Origin: Falsiroseomonas tokyonensis
GTDB lineage: Bacteria > Pseudomonadota > Alphaproteobacteria > Acetobacterales > Acetobacteraceae
Assembly: GCF_019024325.1 (NCBI RefSeq)
Contig: NZ_JAFNJS010000013.1
Location: forward strand, 24,765 to 88,764
Reading direction: 5' to 3'
DNA length: 64,000 bases
Shown here: piece after piece, positions 17,091 to 25,843 of the stretch
Layout of the letters: every line of letters starts with the position of its first letter
Numbering within the stretch: the stretch's first letter is position 1
The notes under the pieces: model-generated
Told to the model about the DNA's origin: nothing
The model's database searches: none
Seen by the model: only the letters and a program-made list of their open reading frames with translations
Translations under genes and position numbers: made by a program

Positions 17091-19000
17091 GCCTTCTCTC
17101 CCTGTATGCGGCGTGCGGTTCGTGCCGCCGCCATTTGCCAGGCCGCCACCACCCCCAGTGACAGGAAGGCCAGGGCGAAGCGCCCGCCATCCGGAATCAC
17201 ATGCAGGAAGGCCACCGCCAGGCCCATCGCACCCAGCGCCAGGCGCAGCAGAACGCCCATCGGCGCCAGCAGGAAGCCCGCATAGGCCGAGGTGAACAGC
17301 ACCAGCGCGCCGGCCATGATGCCGATGGAGCCGATGATCTGCACCAGCCCGCCGCGCATCATGATGCCCGGATCGTAGATGAAGGCGAAGCCAACCGCGA
17401 AGCCCGCGATCGCGAAGCGGGAGGAATGCAGCGCCGTCATCAGCGGGCTGGCGCGCGCGATGGCGGCCGCGGCGAAGGCGGCGGCGGCCACCGGCGGCGT
17501 GGTATCCGCCAGCACCGCGAAATAGAAGACGAACATGTGCGCCTGCAGCATGTCCACATTCAGGTAGCTACCGAGTTCCAGCACCTGCGGCACGCCGATC
17601 GCGGCGGCGATGATGTAGCTCGGCGTGGTCGGGATCCCCATGCCGAGCACCAGCACGGTCAGCGCCAGCAGCAGCAGCAGCATGGCCAGGTCGCCGCCGG
17701 CCAGTTCCTTGATGATGCCGCCGAAGGCCACCACCATGCCGGTGGCGGTCAGGGCGGAGACGACAATGCCAGCCCCGGCGATGGTCACCGCCAGCGGCGC
17801 CATGGTCAGCCCGGCGCTGGCCAGGCTGTCCAGCACCTGCATCGGCGTCATGCGCGTGCGCCGCCGCAGGAAGGCCACGGCCACCATGGACAGCGTGGCG
17901 CAGAAGGCGGCGAAGTTGCCGGACCAGCGTTCCGTCATCAGCCAGACCAGCACGCCGATCGGGATCACCAGATGGGCATCGGCCAGCACCTCCCGCCAGG
18001 CGGGGATCTCCTTGGCCGGCACCGGCTCCAGGCCCAGCTTCTTCGCCTCGAAATGCACCGCGGCGAGGATGGCGAAGTAGTACAGCACCGCGCCGGCGGC
18101 GGCGGCGACCAGGATATTGCCGTAGGGGATATTGGTGATCTCGGCCATGACGAAGGCGGCCGCCCCCATCACCGGCGGCATCAGCGCCCCGCCGACGCTG
18201 GCCGCACTCTCGATCCCGCCCGCCACCGCGGGCCGATAGCCCACGCGCATCATCAGCGGGATGGTCATCGACCCGGTGGTGATGACGTTGGAGACGGAGG
18301 ACCCGCTCATCGTCCCGAACAGGCCGCTGGTCACCACCGCCACCTTGGCCGGCCCGCCCGAATAGCGCCCGGCGACGGCGGTGCCGAAGTTGGAGAACAG
18401 CCGCCCCGTGCCGCTGCCCTGCATGAAGCTGCCGAACAGGATGAAGACGGCGATGATGGTGGCGACGATACCCGTCAGCGGCCCATAGACGCCGCCGGCG
18501 GTGGGCACGAGCCAGGAGGCCTCGACGATTTCCTGCGGCGAGAAGGGCCGCGCATTCAGCATGCCCGGCACCAGCCAGCCGAACTGCATATAGGCGAGCG
18601 AGACGGCCACCATGATGGCCAGCCCCGGCTCCACCGCGCGGCGGATCGCCTCCAGCAGCGTCACGATGGCGATGATTCCCAGTGCCATCATGGTGGGCGT
18701 GAAGGGGTCGACATATTCCATGCGGTCGGCGACCGCCATCCAGTTCCACATCACCCAGGCATGCGGCAGGCCGGAAGCCACGGCCCAGACCCAGTCCAGT
18801 ACCGAGGGCCGATGCTTCGGCGACCGCGTCTTCGACGCCGGGTACAGAAGGAACAGCAGCGGCGTGAAGACCAGCAGGTGGAAGCCACGCATCTGGATCG
18901 GCTCGGGAAATCCCGTGCCGCCGAAATAGAGGTGGACCGCGGCAGCCGCCGCGGCCCAGCCCCAACAGACCCACTTCAGTGGGCCGGCGAGTTGACGCAT
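17087..19000 (-). CDS. Fused TRAP transporter permease (4TM/12TM, DctQM fusion)
   Basis: 637-residue, very hydrophobic protein. The first part (to about residue 180) corresponds to the small DctQ-like subunit and the rest to the large DctM-like subunit, with the family blocks LFGSFMQGSGTGRLFSNFGTAVAGRYSGGPAKVAVVTSGLFGTMSGSS and GMGIPTTPSYI in order. This fusion type works with TAXI-family binding proteins, and such a gene lies just upstream on the same strand. It imports organic acids with sodium or proton gradients; the substrate is unknown. It ends in a 4-base overlap with an ABC-type binding protein gene. Confidence 0.93.
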   Translation of the reverse strand: MRQLAGPLKWVCWGWAAAAAAVHLYFGGTGFPEPIQMRGFHLLVFTPLLFLLYPASKTRSPKHRPSVLDWVWAVASGLPHAWVMWNWMAVADRMEYVDPFTPTMMALGIIAIVTLLEAIRRAVEPGLAIMVAVSLAYMQFGWLVPGMLNARPFSPQEIVEASWLVPTAGGVYGPLTGIVATIIAVFILFGSFMQGSGTGRLFSNFGTAVAGRYSGGPAKVAVVTSGLFGTMSGSSVSNVITTGSMTIPLMMRVGYRPAVAGGIESAASVGGALMPPVMGAAAFVMAEITNIPYGNILVAAAAGAVLYYFAILAAVHFEAKKLGLEPVPAKEIPAWREVLADAHLVIPIGVLVWLMTERWSGNFAAFCATLSMVAVAFLRRRTRMTPMQVLDSLASAGLTMAPLAVTIAGAGIVVSALTATGMVVAFGGIIKELAGGDLAMLLLLLALTVLVLGMGIPTTPSYIIAAAIGVPQVLELGSYLNVDMLQAHMFVFYFAVLADTTPPVAAAAFAAAAIARASPLMTALHSSRFAIAGFAVGFAFIYDPGIMMRGGLVQIIGSIGIMAGALVLFTSAYAGFLLAPMGVLLRLALGAMGLAVAFLHVIPDGGRFALAFLSLGVVAAWQMAAARTARRIQGEKA

Positions 19001-19025
19001 CCTGCCGCGCCGGCCCTGGCGTCGA

Positions 19026-20021
19026 TCAGCCCGGCATCACGCCGGCTTCGCGGAAGGCGCGCGCGGCGCCGGGGTGCAGCGGCACGCCATTGTACTTCCA
19101 GGCCACCGCCGGGTCGAAGGCGCCCATGCTGGCGTGGATCTGCGTCAGCCGGGAGCCGCGGTTCTTGATGAGGGTCCTGGTGATGCCATAGGCCACCTCA
19201 TCCGGCAGCGTCTCATGCGCCAGGATGACGCTGTCCATGGTCGTCACCTTCAGGTCGCTGCTCTGCAGCTGCGGGTAGGTCGCGGCCGGCAGCACGCCCT
19301 CGGCATAGGCATAGGTGTCGATCAGGTGCTTGCGGACATCGTCCGGGAAGCCGACGAGCTGGGAGGCGCGGCGGCCCTGGCCGATCTCGGTCAGGATCGC
19401 GGCGGGCTTGGCCAGCGCGGCATAGAGGTAGTCCACCTGGCCATCGGCATAGGCCGCGCCGATATCGGCGTAGCTGCCGTTCAGGTAGCGGCCGCCTTCG
19501 CTGCGGATCCTGTCCGGGCTGGTGCCGAGGAAGCGAAGGATGCGCTGCAGCGTCATCTCGTCGGTGGAGGAGCGCTGCGGGCAGGCGATCTTCAGGCCGC
19601 GCTGCGTCAGGATCTCCCGCATCCCCTCCGGCCCGCTGCCCACGGCGCGGACCAGGTTGTGCTCGGTGGGGCTGTAGCCGGACCCCAGGCTGCGCAGCCG
19701 CTCATGCTTGGCGTTGTAGGGCTCCTCCCCCCGCGCGGCGGCGGCGGTGAAGGCATCGATGCCCCAGCCGAGCTGCGACTGGCCGTTGTTCACCCGGGTG
19801 GAATTGGCCAGGCCGCCGCCGGGTACGACGCGGATACGGATATTCGGGTTTTCCTCCCCGATCAGGGAGGACAGGCCGGCGGCCATGGTGTACCAGCCGC
19901 CGCCGACCGAGCCCGCGACCCATTCGAAGGTCGACTGCGCCTGGGCGGTCCGGATGGCCGGCGCCGAAAGGGCGGCGGCACCGAGCAACAGCGCGCTGCG
20001 GCGCGGAATCATGATGGCCAT
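19026..20021 (-). CDS. TAXI family TRAP transporter solute-binding protein
   Basis: 331-residue periplasmic binding protein. The signal peptide carries twin arginine-like residues (IPRRSALLLGAAALSAPAIRTAQA). The diagnostic TAXI opening is FEWVAGSVGGGWYTMAAGLSSLI, followed by NSTRVNNGQSQLGW. It lies 25 bases upstream of the fused TRAP permease on the same strand, which is the normal arrangement. The first gene of its operon; its promoter should lie in the roughly 100 bases above 20021. Confidence 0.92.
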   Translation of the reverse strand: MAIMIPRRSALLLGAAALSAPAIRTAQAQSTFEWVAGSVGGGWYTMAAGLSSLIGEENPNIRIRVVPGGGLANSTRVNNGQSQLGWGIDAFTAAAARGEEPYNAKHERLRSLGSGYSPTEHNLVRAVGSGPEGMREILTQRGLKIACPQRSSTDEMTLQRILRFLGTSPDRIRSEGGRYLNGSYADIGAAYADGQVDYLYAALAKPAAILTEIGQGRRASQLVGFPDDVRKHLIDTYAYAEGVLPAATYPQLQSSDLKVTTMDSVILAHETLPDEVAYGITRTLIKNRGSRLTQIHASMGAFDPAVAWKYNGVPLHPGAARAFREAGVMPG

Positions 20022-20124
20022 CGAGGGCCTCCCCGTTTGTCTGCGGGGGGATCATGCGCGACGCTTCACCCGGCTTGCAACCGGGTCGGCATCGGCTTCC
20101 CGGCGCCCGGCGGCGGCCGGCTGC

Positions 20125-20427
20125 TCAGCCCTGCGGCAGGTAGGGCCTGGCCGCCTGCATCGCCGGCACGCAGCGGGGCGCGGCCTCGGCCAGCACCGCA
20201 TCCGGGCTGGTGGTGCCGATCCAGGTGGCCAGCCCAGTCCGGATCGCCCACCAGGGGTCCTCCGTCGCGCGCTGCAGCAGGACGGGGGCGGCAGAGGCGC
20301 CGCAGGCCGCGACCTGCGCGACCACGGCGGGCGGAGCATTGGCCTCCGCCAGGCGGGACTGCACCTCCGCGGTCAGCGGGTTCACCAGGAAGGCCATCAC
20401 CAGCCAGGCGATCAGCTCGCCGATCAT
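20125..20427 (-). CDS. Hypothetical protein with an N-terminal membrane helix
   Basis: 100 residues, not recognised. It starts MIGELIAWLVMAFLVNP, a hydrophobic segment that could be a signal anchor, followed by an alanine-rich helical region with two cysteines (VAACGASAAP and PRCVPAM). A longer frame reaches 20484, but the extra residues look like non-coding read-through. It lies upstream of the TAXI gene on the same strand, about 100 bases away, and is divergent from the binding protein gene at 20651. No function is proposed. Confidence 0.55.
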   Translation of the reverse strand: MIGELIAWLVMAFLVNPLTAEVQSRLAEANAPPAVVAQVAACGASAAPVLLQRATEDPWWAIRTGLATWIGTTSPDAVLAEAAPRCVPAMQAARPYLPQG

Positions 20428-20650
20428 GCGCCAGGCCCGGCAAGGCAGGGGGGAAACATCGGCAAAACCCTCCGCAGAAGACAATCCGACATCGCGCGGC
20501 GTCGCCAGAGGGGCGCAGCCGCGCCAGAGGGGCCCGGATCGACGCCGATCTGGCCCTGGCGCGGGCCGGCTTCAAGCCCGTGCAGCAGCAGTTGCGTCGC
20601 AGGCGCAGCCTCCGCATGCTGCGGGAAAATCCCCCCTGCCGGAGAGAAAG

Positions 20651-22249
20651 ATGCATCGCCGCAGCCTGCTGACCGGATTGGCCGCCGCAACCCTGCCCCT
20701 GCCCCTGGCCCGCCTGTCCGCCCCGGCGCTGGCCCAGGGGGCGGCCGCGCATACGCTGCGCTTCATCCCGCAGGCCGATGTGACCACGCTCGACCCGCTG
20801 AACACCACCAGCTACGGCGTGCGCAACCACGGCCATATGTGCTGGGACACGCTGTACGGGCCCGACACCAGCTTCGTCATGCGGCCCCAGCTGGCGGAAG
20901 GCCATGTGGTGGAGGATGACGGGCTGCGCTGGGTCTTCACCCTGCGGGCCGGGACGAAGTTCCACGACGGCACGCCGATCCGGGCCCAGGATGCCGTGGC
21001 CTCCATCGCCCGCTGGTCTGCGCGCGACACGCTGGGCCAGACCCTGCGCGCCCGGACGGAGGCGATGACGGCGCTGGACGACCGCCGCTTCGAGATCCGC
21101 CTGAAGCAGAAATTCGGTCCCATGCTGGAGGCTTTGGGCAAGCCTTCCTCCTACCCCTGCTTCATCTTCCCGGAACGCTTCGCGACGGTGGACCCGACCA
21201 CCCCCTTCACCGAGGTGGTGGGCAGCGGCCCCTATCGCTTCGTGGCGAGCGAGCGGCTGTCCGGCGCCCGCGTGGTCTATCAGCGCTTCGCCGACTACGT
21301 CCCGAACCCGAACCCGCCCAGCCTGCTCGGCGGCGCGAAGATCGCGCATTTCGAGCGGGTGGAATTCAACATCATCACCGATGCCGGCACCGCCGCCGCC
21401 GCCATCCAGTCCGGCGAGATCGACTGGTACGAGCAGGTGGCGCCGGACCTGCGCCCGCTGCTGGCGCGCAACCGGGACATCACGGTGGAGCGGGTGGATT
21501 TCGGCGGGCTGATGGCGCATCTGCGCTTCAACCACCTGCATGCGCCCTTCGACGATGTGCGGGTGCGCCGCGCCCTGCTGCATTCGATCAACCAGGCGGA
21601 TTTCATGACCTCGATCATGGGCACGGATCGCGCCCTGTGGTCGGACGGCATGGGCGTCTTCCCGCGCTCCTCGCCGCTGGTGAATGACGAGGGCCTCTCC
21701 GCTCTCACCGGCCCGCGCAGCTTCGACCGCGCCCGCGCGGCGCTGCGGGAGGCCGGCTACGCCAACCAGCCGGTAACGGTGCTGCACCCGACCGACGTGG
21801 TGAACAACAACACGCTGACCACGGTGCTGACCGATACGCTGAAGCGGTCCGGCCTGAATGCCGAAAGCGCCACCAGCGACTGGGGCACGGTGTTGCAGCG
21901 CCGCGGCCGGATGACCCCGCCGAGCGAGGGCGGCTGGAATGCGCTGATCGTGCTCTTCGGCGGCGTTGACCTCGGCAATCCGGGCGTGCATCCGCTGCTG
22001 CGCGCCAATGGCCGCCGGGCCTGGTTCGGCTGGCCCACCAGCCCGGCGCTGGAGGCGCTGCGCGACGAATGGCTGGAGGCGCCGGACCTCGACGCCCAGA
22101 AGGGCATCGCCCGCCGGCTGCAGGCGCAGTTCTGGCAGGACCTGCCCTACATCCCCCTCGGCCAGTATTTCGTGGATAGCGCCTGGCGGAAGAGCATTTC
22201 GACGCCGCAGAAGGGGATGGCGCTGCCGATCAACGTGCGGCGCGTCTGA
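20651..22249 (+). CDS. Peptide-type ABC transporter substrate-binding protein (SBP_bac_5 family)
   Basis: 532-residue periplasmic binding protein with signal peptide MHRRSLLTGLAAATLPLPLARLSAPALAQ. Family blocks: FIPQADVTTLDPLNTTSYGVRNHG, WVFTLRAGTKFHDGTPIRAQDAVASI and RRALLHSINQADFMTSIMG. It has a strong GGAGAGAAAG ribosome site directly before ATG 20651. It is only distantly similar to the four tandem copies at 4138-10564 and has no permease or ATPase beside it, so it must use an importer encoded elsewhere. Confidence 0.92.
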   Translation: MHRRSLLTGLAAATLPLPLARLSAPALAQGAAAHTLRFIPQADVTTLDPLNTTSYGVRNHGHMCWDTLYGPDTSFVMRPQLAEGHVVEDDGLRWVFTLRAGTKFHDGTPIRAQDAVASIARWSARDTLGQTLRARTEAMTALDDRRFEIRLKQKFGPMLEALGKPSSYPCFIFPERFATVDPTTPFTEVVGSGPYRFVASERLSGARVVYQRFADYVPNPNPPSLLGGAKIAHFERVEFNIITDAGTAAAAIQSGEIDWYEQVAPDLRPLLARNRDITVERVDFGGLMAHLRFNHLHAPFDDVRVRRALLHSINQADFMTSIMGTDRALWSDGMGVFPRSSPLVNDEGLSALTGPRSFDRARAALREAGYANQPVTVLHPTDVVNNNTLTTVLTDTLKRSGLNAESATSDWGTVLQRRGRMTPPSEGGWNALIVLFGGVDLGNPGVHPLLRANGRRAWFGWPTSPALEALRDEWLEAPDLDAQKGIARRLQAQFWQDLPYIPLGQYFVDSAWRKSISTPQKGMALPINVRRV

Positions 22250-22300
22250 TGGCGTGATCGTTGCATGGGCGAGGCGTTCAACCTCGGAGGCCGCCCGCCC

Positions 22301-23275
22301 ATGCTCGCCCGTCGCTCGCTCCTCGCCGGTCTCGCCGCCAACCTGGCCGCGCCATCCCTGGCCAGCGCCCAGGGCTGGTCGCCGGACCGGCCGATCCGCC
22401 TGCTGATCGGCTTCCCGCCCGGCGGCGCCTCCGATGCCGCGCTGCGCATCATCCAGCCCAGGCTTGCGGCACGGCTCGGCCAATCGGTGGTCATCGAGAA
22501 CCGCACCGGCGCCGGCGGCAACCTGGCGGCGGAGGCCGCGGCGCGGGCGGCGCCGGATGGCACGACGCTGGTCTCCGCCAATATCGGCACGCTGGCGGTG
22601 AACCCCGCTTTGCTGAAGACCATGCCCTTCGACCCGATCGCGGACCTCGCCCCGCTGTCGATGCTGTTCAACGCCACCAATGTGCTGGTGGTGCCGGCCG
22701 CAAAACCCTTCCGCAGCGCGGCGGATATTTTGGGCGCGGCGAAGGCACGGCCGGAGACGCTGACCTATGGCACCGGCGGCGTCGGCTCCCCCGGCCATCT
22801 CTGCGGCATCTTGCTGGACAGCATCGCGGGGGTGAAGACGGTGGCCGTGCCCTATCGTGGCGGCGGGCCGCAGATGCTGGGGCTGGTGGCGGGCGAGCAC
22901 GACTTCTCCTTCTCCCCCATCGGCACGGTGCTGACCCATGTGGCCGCCGGCACCATCCGGGCGCTGGCGGTCGCCACCCGCACCCGCGCGCCGGAACTGC
23001 CGGAGGTGCCAACCATGATCGAGGCGGGGTTGGCGGATTTCGAGGTGCTGAACTGGGACGGCGTGCTGGTGCCGAAGGCGACGCCGGCCGCCATCCGCAC
23101 CCGCCTCGGCGATACGCTGCGGGCGGTGCTGGCGGATCCGGAGGTGGTGGTGGAATTCGGCCGCCGCGGCCTGACCCCGCGCCCGACCAGCGAGGCCGAT
23201 TTCGCCGCCCAGCTCGCCGCCGACAGCACCAATTGGCAGCGCCTGATCCGCGCCGCCGGCATCGAGCCGAGCTGA
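22301..23275 (+). CDS. Bug family (TctC-like) tripartite tricarboxylate transporter binding protein
   Basis: 324-residue periplasmic binding protein. Signal peptide MLARRSLLAGLAANLAAPSLASAQ, then the Bug-family opening WSPDRPIRLLIGFPPGGASDAALRI and VVIENRTGAGGNLAAEAAARAAPDGTTL. ATG 22301 follows a CGGAGG site; the longer start at 22265 would put eleven non-signal residues in front of the signal peptide. No TctA/TctB genes are adjacent, as is common for the many orphan Bug proteins of this group. Ligands of the family include carboxylates such as citrate; this one's ligand is unknown. Confidence 0.93.
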   Translation: MLARRSLLAGLAANLAAPSLASAQGWSPDRPIRLLIGFPPGGASDAALRIIQPRLAARLGQSVVIENRTGAGGNLAAEAAARAAPDGTTLVSANIGTLAVNPALLKTMPFDPIADLAPLSMLFNATNVLVVPAAKPFRSAADILGAAKARPETLTYGTGGVGSPGHLCGILLDSIAGVKTVAVPYRGGGPQMLGLVAGEHDFSFSPIGTVLTHVAAGTIRALAVATRTRAPELPEVPTMIEAGLADFEVLNWDGVLVPKATPAAIRTRLGDTLRAVLADPEVVVEFGRRGLTPRPTSEADFAAQLAADSTNWQRLIRAAGIEPS

Positions 23276-23328
23276 CCGGCCAGCTGAGACCTTTGCAGCC
23301 GGCGCATGGGGTGGTGTATCGCCGCTCC

Positions 23329-25050
23329 ATGCTCCGACAATTCCTTCGCTTCTACCGCCCGCATCTGCGCCTGGTGGTGATCGCCTTCGGCTGCGCCGCG
23401 CTGTCCGGCGTGCTGGAGCTCGGCTTTCCGATGGCGGTGCGCGCCTTCATCGACCATCTGCTGCCGCAGCAGGAGATGGGCATCATCGGCCTGGCGGTCG
23501 CCGCGCTGCTCGCGGTCTATCTGCTGAATGCGGGGCTGATGGCGGTGGTCACCTATTGGGGCCATGTGCTCGGCATCGCCATCGAGACGGAGCTGCGCGC
23601 GCGCGCCTTCGACCAGCTGATGCGCCTGTCCTTCCGCTTCTACGACAACCAGAAGACCGGCCACCTGGTCGGCCGCGTCACCAAGAACCTGGAGGATATC
23701 GGAGAGGTCGCGCATCACGGGCCGGAGGATCTGCTGGTCGCCGTGCTGACCTTCGCCGGCGCCTTCGCGCTGATGCTGCTGGTCAGCCCCACGCTGGCCC
23801 TGCTGACCGCCGTGATCGTGCCGCTGGTGGGCTGGGTCGTCGCGCATTACGGCGGGCGGATGACGCTGAACTGGCAGGCCCAGTTCGGCCGCGTCGGCGC
23901 CTTCAATGCGCGCATCGAGGAAGCCGTCGGCGGCATCCGCGTGGTCAAGGCCTTCGCCAACGAGGCGCATGAGCGGAAGCTGTTCGCCGCCGACAATGCG
24001 AACTACCAGCGCACGAAGCTGGAGGCCTATCGCATCATGGCCGTCAGCATGACGCTGAATTACCTCGGCATGCGGCTGGTGCAGCTGGTGGTGATGTTGG
24101 CGGGTGCCGCGCTGATCGTGGCGGGCAGCCTGTCCATCGGCGATTTCGTCGCCTTCCTGCTGCTGGTGAATGTCTTCTACCGCCCGCTGGAGAAGATCAA
24201 CGCGGTGATCGAGACCTATCCGCGCGGCCTGGCCGGCTTCCGCAGCTTTCTCGAGCTGATGGCGACCGAGCCCGATATCGCCGATGCGCCGGATGCCGTG
24301 CCGGCGCCCGCGCTGCGGGGCGCCGTGCGCTTCGAGGGCGTGACCTTCGGCTATGCACCCGGCCGCCCGGTGCTGCGCGACCTGTCGCTGGCGGTGGCGC
24401 CGGGGGAGACCATCGCGCTGGTCGGGCCGTCTGGGGCCGGCAAGACCACCATCTGCTCCCTGCTGCCGCGCTTCTACGATGTGCAGGCCGGGCGCATCAC
24501 CATCGATGGCATCGACATCCGCCGGATGACGCTCGCCTCGCTGCGCGGGCAGATCGGGCTGGTGCAGCAGGATGTCTTTCTGTTCGCCGGCAGCATCCGC
24601 CAGAACATCGCCTATGGCCGCCTGGATGCGACCGAGGCCGAGATCCGCGACGCCGCCCGCCGCGCCCGGCTGGATGCGCTGATCGCGGACCTGCCGGAGG
24701 GGCTGGACACGCTGATCGGCGAGCGCGGCGTGAAGCTCTCGGGCGGGCAGAAGCAGCGCCTGGCCATCGCCCGCATCTTCCTGATGAACCCGCCCATCCT
24801 GATCCTGGACGAGGCGACCAGCGCCCTGGATACGGAGACCGAGCGCGCCATCCAGCAGGCCCTGTCCGAACTGGCCCAGGGCCGCACCACCCTGGTAATC
24901 GCGCACCGCCTGGCCACCATCCGCGACGCCGACCGCATCCTGGTGGTGACGGAGCAGGGCATCGCGGAGCAGGGCTCGCATCAGGAATTGCTGGCGGCCA
25001 ACGGCCCCTATCGCCGGCTGCACGAGGCGCAGTTCGCGGAGGCGTCCTAG
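23329..25050 (+). CDS. ABC exporter, fused permease and ATPase (MsbA/lipid-exporter-like)
   Basis: 573-residue half-transporter: six transmembrane helices in the first 310 residues, then an ATPase domain with Walker A GPSGAGKT at about residues 366-373, Q-loop QQDVFLF, signature LSGGQKQRLAIARI and Walker B ILILDEATSALD. This is the type IV exporter fold that dimerises to flip lipids or export drugs. ATG 23329 begins MLRQFLRFYRPHLRL, the expected N-terminus; the frame is open back to 22261 only because it shadows the Bug gene. The stop overlaps the convergent small lipoprotein gene by 4 bases. Substrate unknown. Confidence 0.93.
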   Translation: MLRQFLRFYRPHLRLVVIAFGCAALSGVLELGFPMAVRAFIDHLLPQQEMGIIGLAVAALLAVYLLNAGLMAVVTYWGHVLGIAIETELRARAFDQLMRLSFRFYDNQKTGHLVGRVTKNLEDIGEVAHHGPEDLLVAVLTFAGAFALMLLVSPTLALLTAVIVPLVGWVVAHYGGRMTLNWQAQFGRVGAFNARIEEAVGGIRVVKAFANEAHERKLFAADNANYQRTKLEAYRIMAVSMTLNYLGMRLVQLVVMLAGAALIVAGSLSIGDFVAFLLLVNVFYRPLEKINAVIETYPRGLAGFRSFLELMATEPDIADAPDAVPAPALRGAVRFEGVTFGYAPGRPVLRDLSLAVAPGETIALVGPSGAGKTTICSLLPRFYDVQAGRITIDGIDIRRMTLASLRGQIGLVQQDVFLFAGSIRQNIAYGRLDATEAEIRDAARRARLDALIADLPEGLDTLIGERGVKLSGGQKQRLAIARIFLMNPPILILDEATSALDTETERAIQQALSELAQGRTTLVIAHRLATIRDADRILVVTEQGIAEQGSHQELLAANGPYRRLHEAQFAEAS

Positions 25051-25310
25051 GTCCAGCCGGAGCGGCGCTCGCAGGCTTCGCGCGCACGGGGATTGGCACG
25101 CTCCCATTGGGTGATGGAGCGGGTCTCATTGCTCGACATGCGGTCGTTCATGCAGCTGCAATAGCTGCGCACCACGCTCTGCGGCACGCGCGCGTCGCGG
25201 TTGTCGCGCAGGCACTGGTTGATCCAGCGCCGGTCATCGGCAGAGGACGAGCCGGCGGTCGCGGAGCAGCCCGCGCACAGCGCGACGGCCAAGAGAAGAG
25301 CGAACTTCAC
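25047..25310 (-). CDS. Small probable lipoprotein with a cysteine motif
   Basis: 87 residues starting at GTG 25310. N-terminal hydrophobic segment MKFALLLAVALCAGCS resembles a lipoprotein signal with Cys15 as the possible lipidated residue, although the -3 position is Cys rather than the usual Leu. The mature part has the pattern NQCLRDN and YCSCMNDRM, with another Cys near the end, which suggests disulfides in the periplasm. Its stop overlaps the end of the ABC exporter gene. Function not recognised. Confidence 0.6.
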   Translation of the reverse strand: MKFALLLAVALCAGCSATAGSSSADDRRWINQCLRDNRDARVPQSVVRSYCSCMNDRMSSNETRSITQWERANPRAREACERRSGWT

Positions 25311-25369
25311 GGCGCGGTTCCAATCTGGAACCGCAACCGTTGCATGGGGGCTGCGGGCCGTCCAGCGGG

Positions 25370-25786
25370 TCAGCGCAGGCGCCGCCGCTCCTCCTCGATC
25401 CGGCGCTGCTGTTCCTCCAGCTGGCGCTGCTGCTCAGCAAGCTGGCGATCGCGCTCGCGCAGATTGTGTTGGCGGTCGTCCCCGCCGCGGCGGCGCTCCT
25501 CGTCCCGCACCATGCGTTCACGCTCCCGCACCCGGCCGCGCTCATAGGCCTCGCGCTCCCGCTCCCGCGCCTCGCGATCGCGTTCGCGGGCCTCGCGCTC
25601 CCTCTCCCAATGTTCGCGGCGGCCTTCGTCCTCGCGTCGGCGGGACTCGTTCGGATCGCCCTGGAGCTGGCGCAGCACCTCGCCGAGGGGTCCCAGGTCC
25701 TGCGCCGGCGCCGGCGTGACGAAGGCGCAGCCGGCAATCAGGGCGGCACCCAGGCAGGCGTGGCGAAGGGTGCGGAGGTCATGCAT
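25370..25786 (-). CDS. Secreted arginine/glutamate-rich coiled-coil protein
   Basis: 138 residues. A signal peptide (to about residue 28, ending PAPAQ) is followed by a short linker and then about 85 residues made almost wholly of Arg, Glu, Asp and Gln (REREAREREREAYERGR, later QQRQLEEQQRRIEEERRR). This should form a long, single, highly charged alpha-helix or coiled coil in the periplasm. Composition-driven similarity makes family assignment unreliable. It sits between the small lipoprotein and pdxY, all on the minus strand. No function is proposed. Confidence 0.6.
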   Translation of the reverse strand: MHDLRTLRHACLGAALIAGCAFVTPAPAQDLGPLGEVLRQLQGDPNESRRREDEGRREHWEREREARERDREAREREREAYERGRVRERERMVRDEERRRGGDDRQHNLRERDRQLAEQQRQLEEQQRRIEEERRRLR

Positions 25787-25843
25787 GGCGGCGGCTCTCC
25801 CGGTTGTGGAAGATCAACGCGCCAAGGACGCCCTTCGTTGCGC

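Noticed and set aside
20066..22939. A minus-strand open frame of about 957 codons
   Set aside because: It is antisense to the binding protein gene at 20651 and the start of the Bug gene; composition is unlike the neighbouring proteins.
22261..25050. A fusion of the Bug gene region with the ABC exporter (929 residues)
   Set aside because: The first part is the Bug gene read in the wrong frame; the exporter starts normally at 23329.
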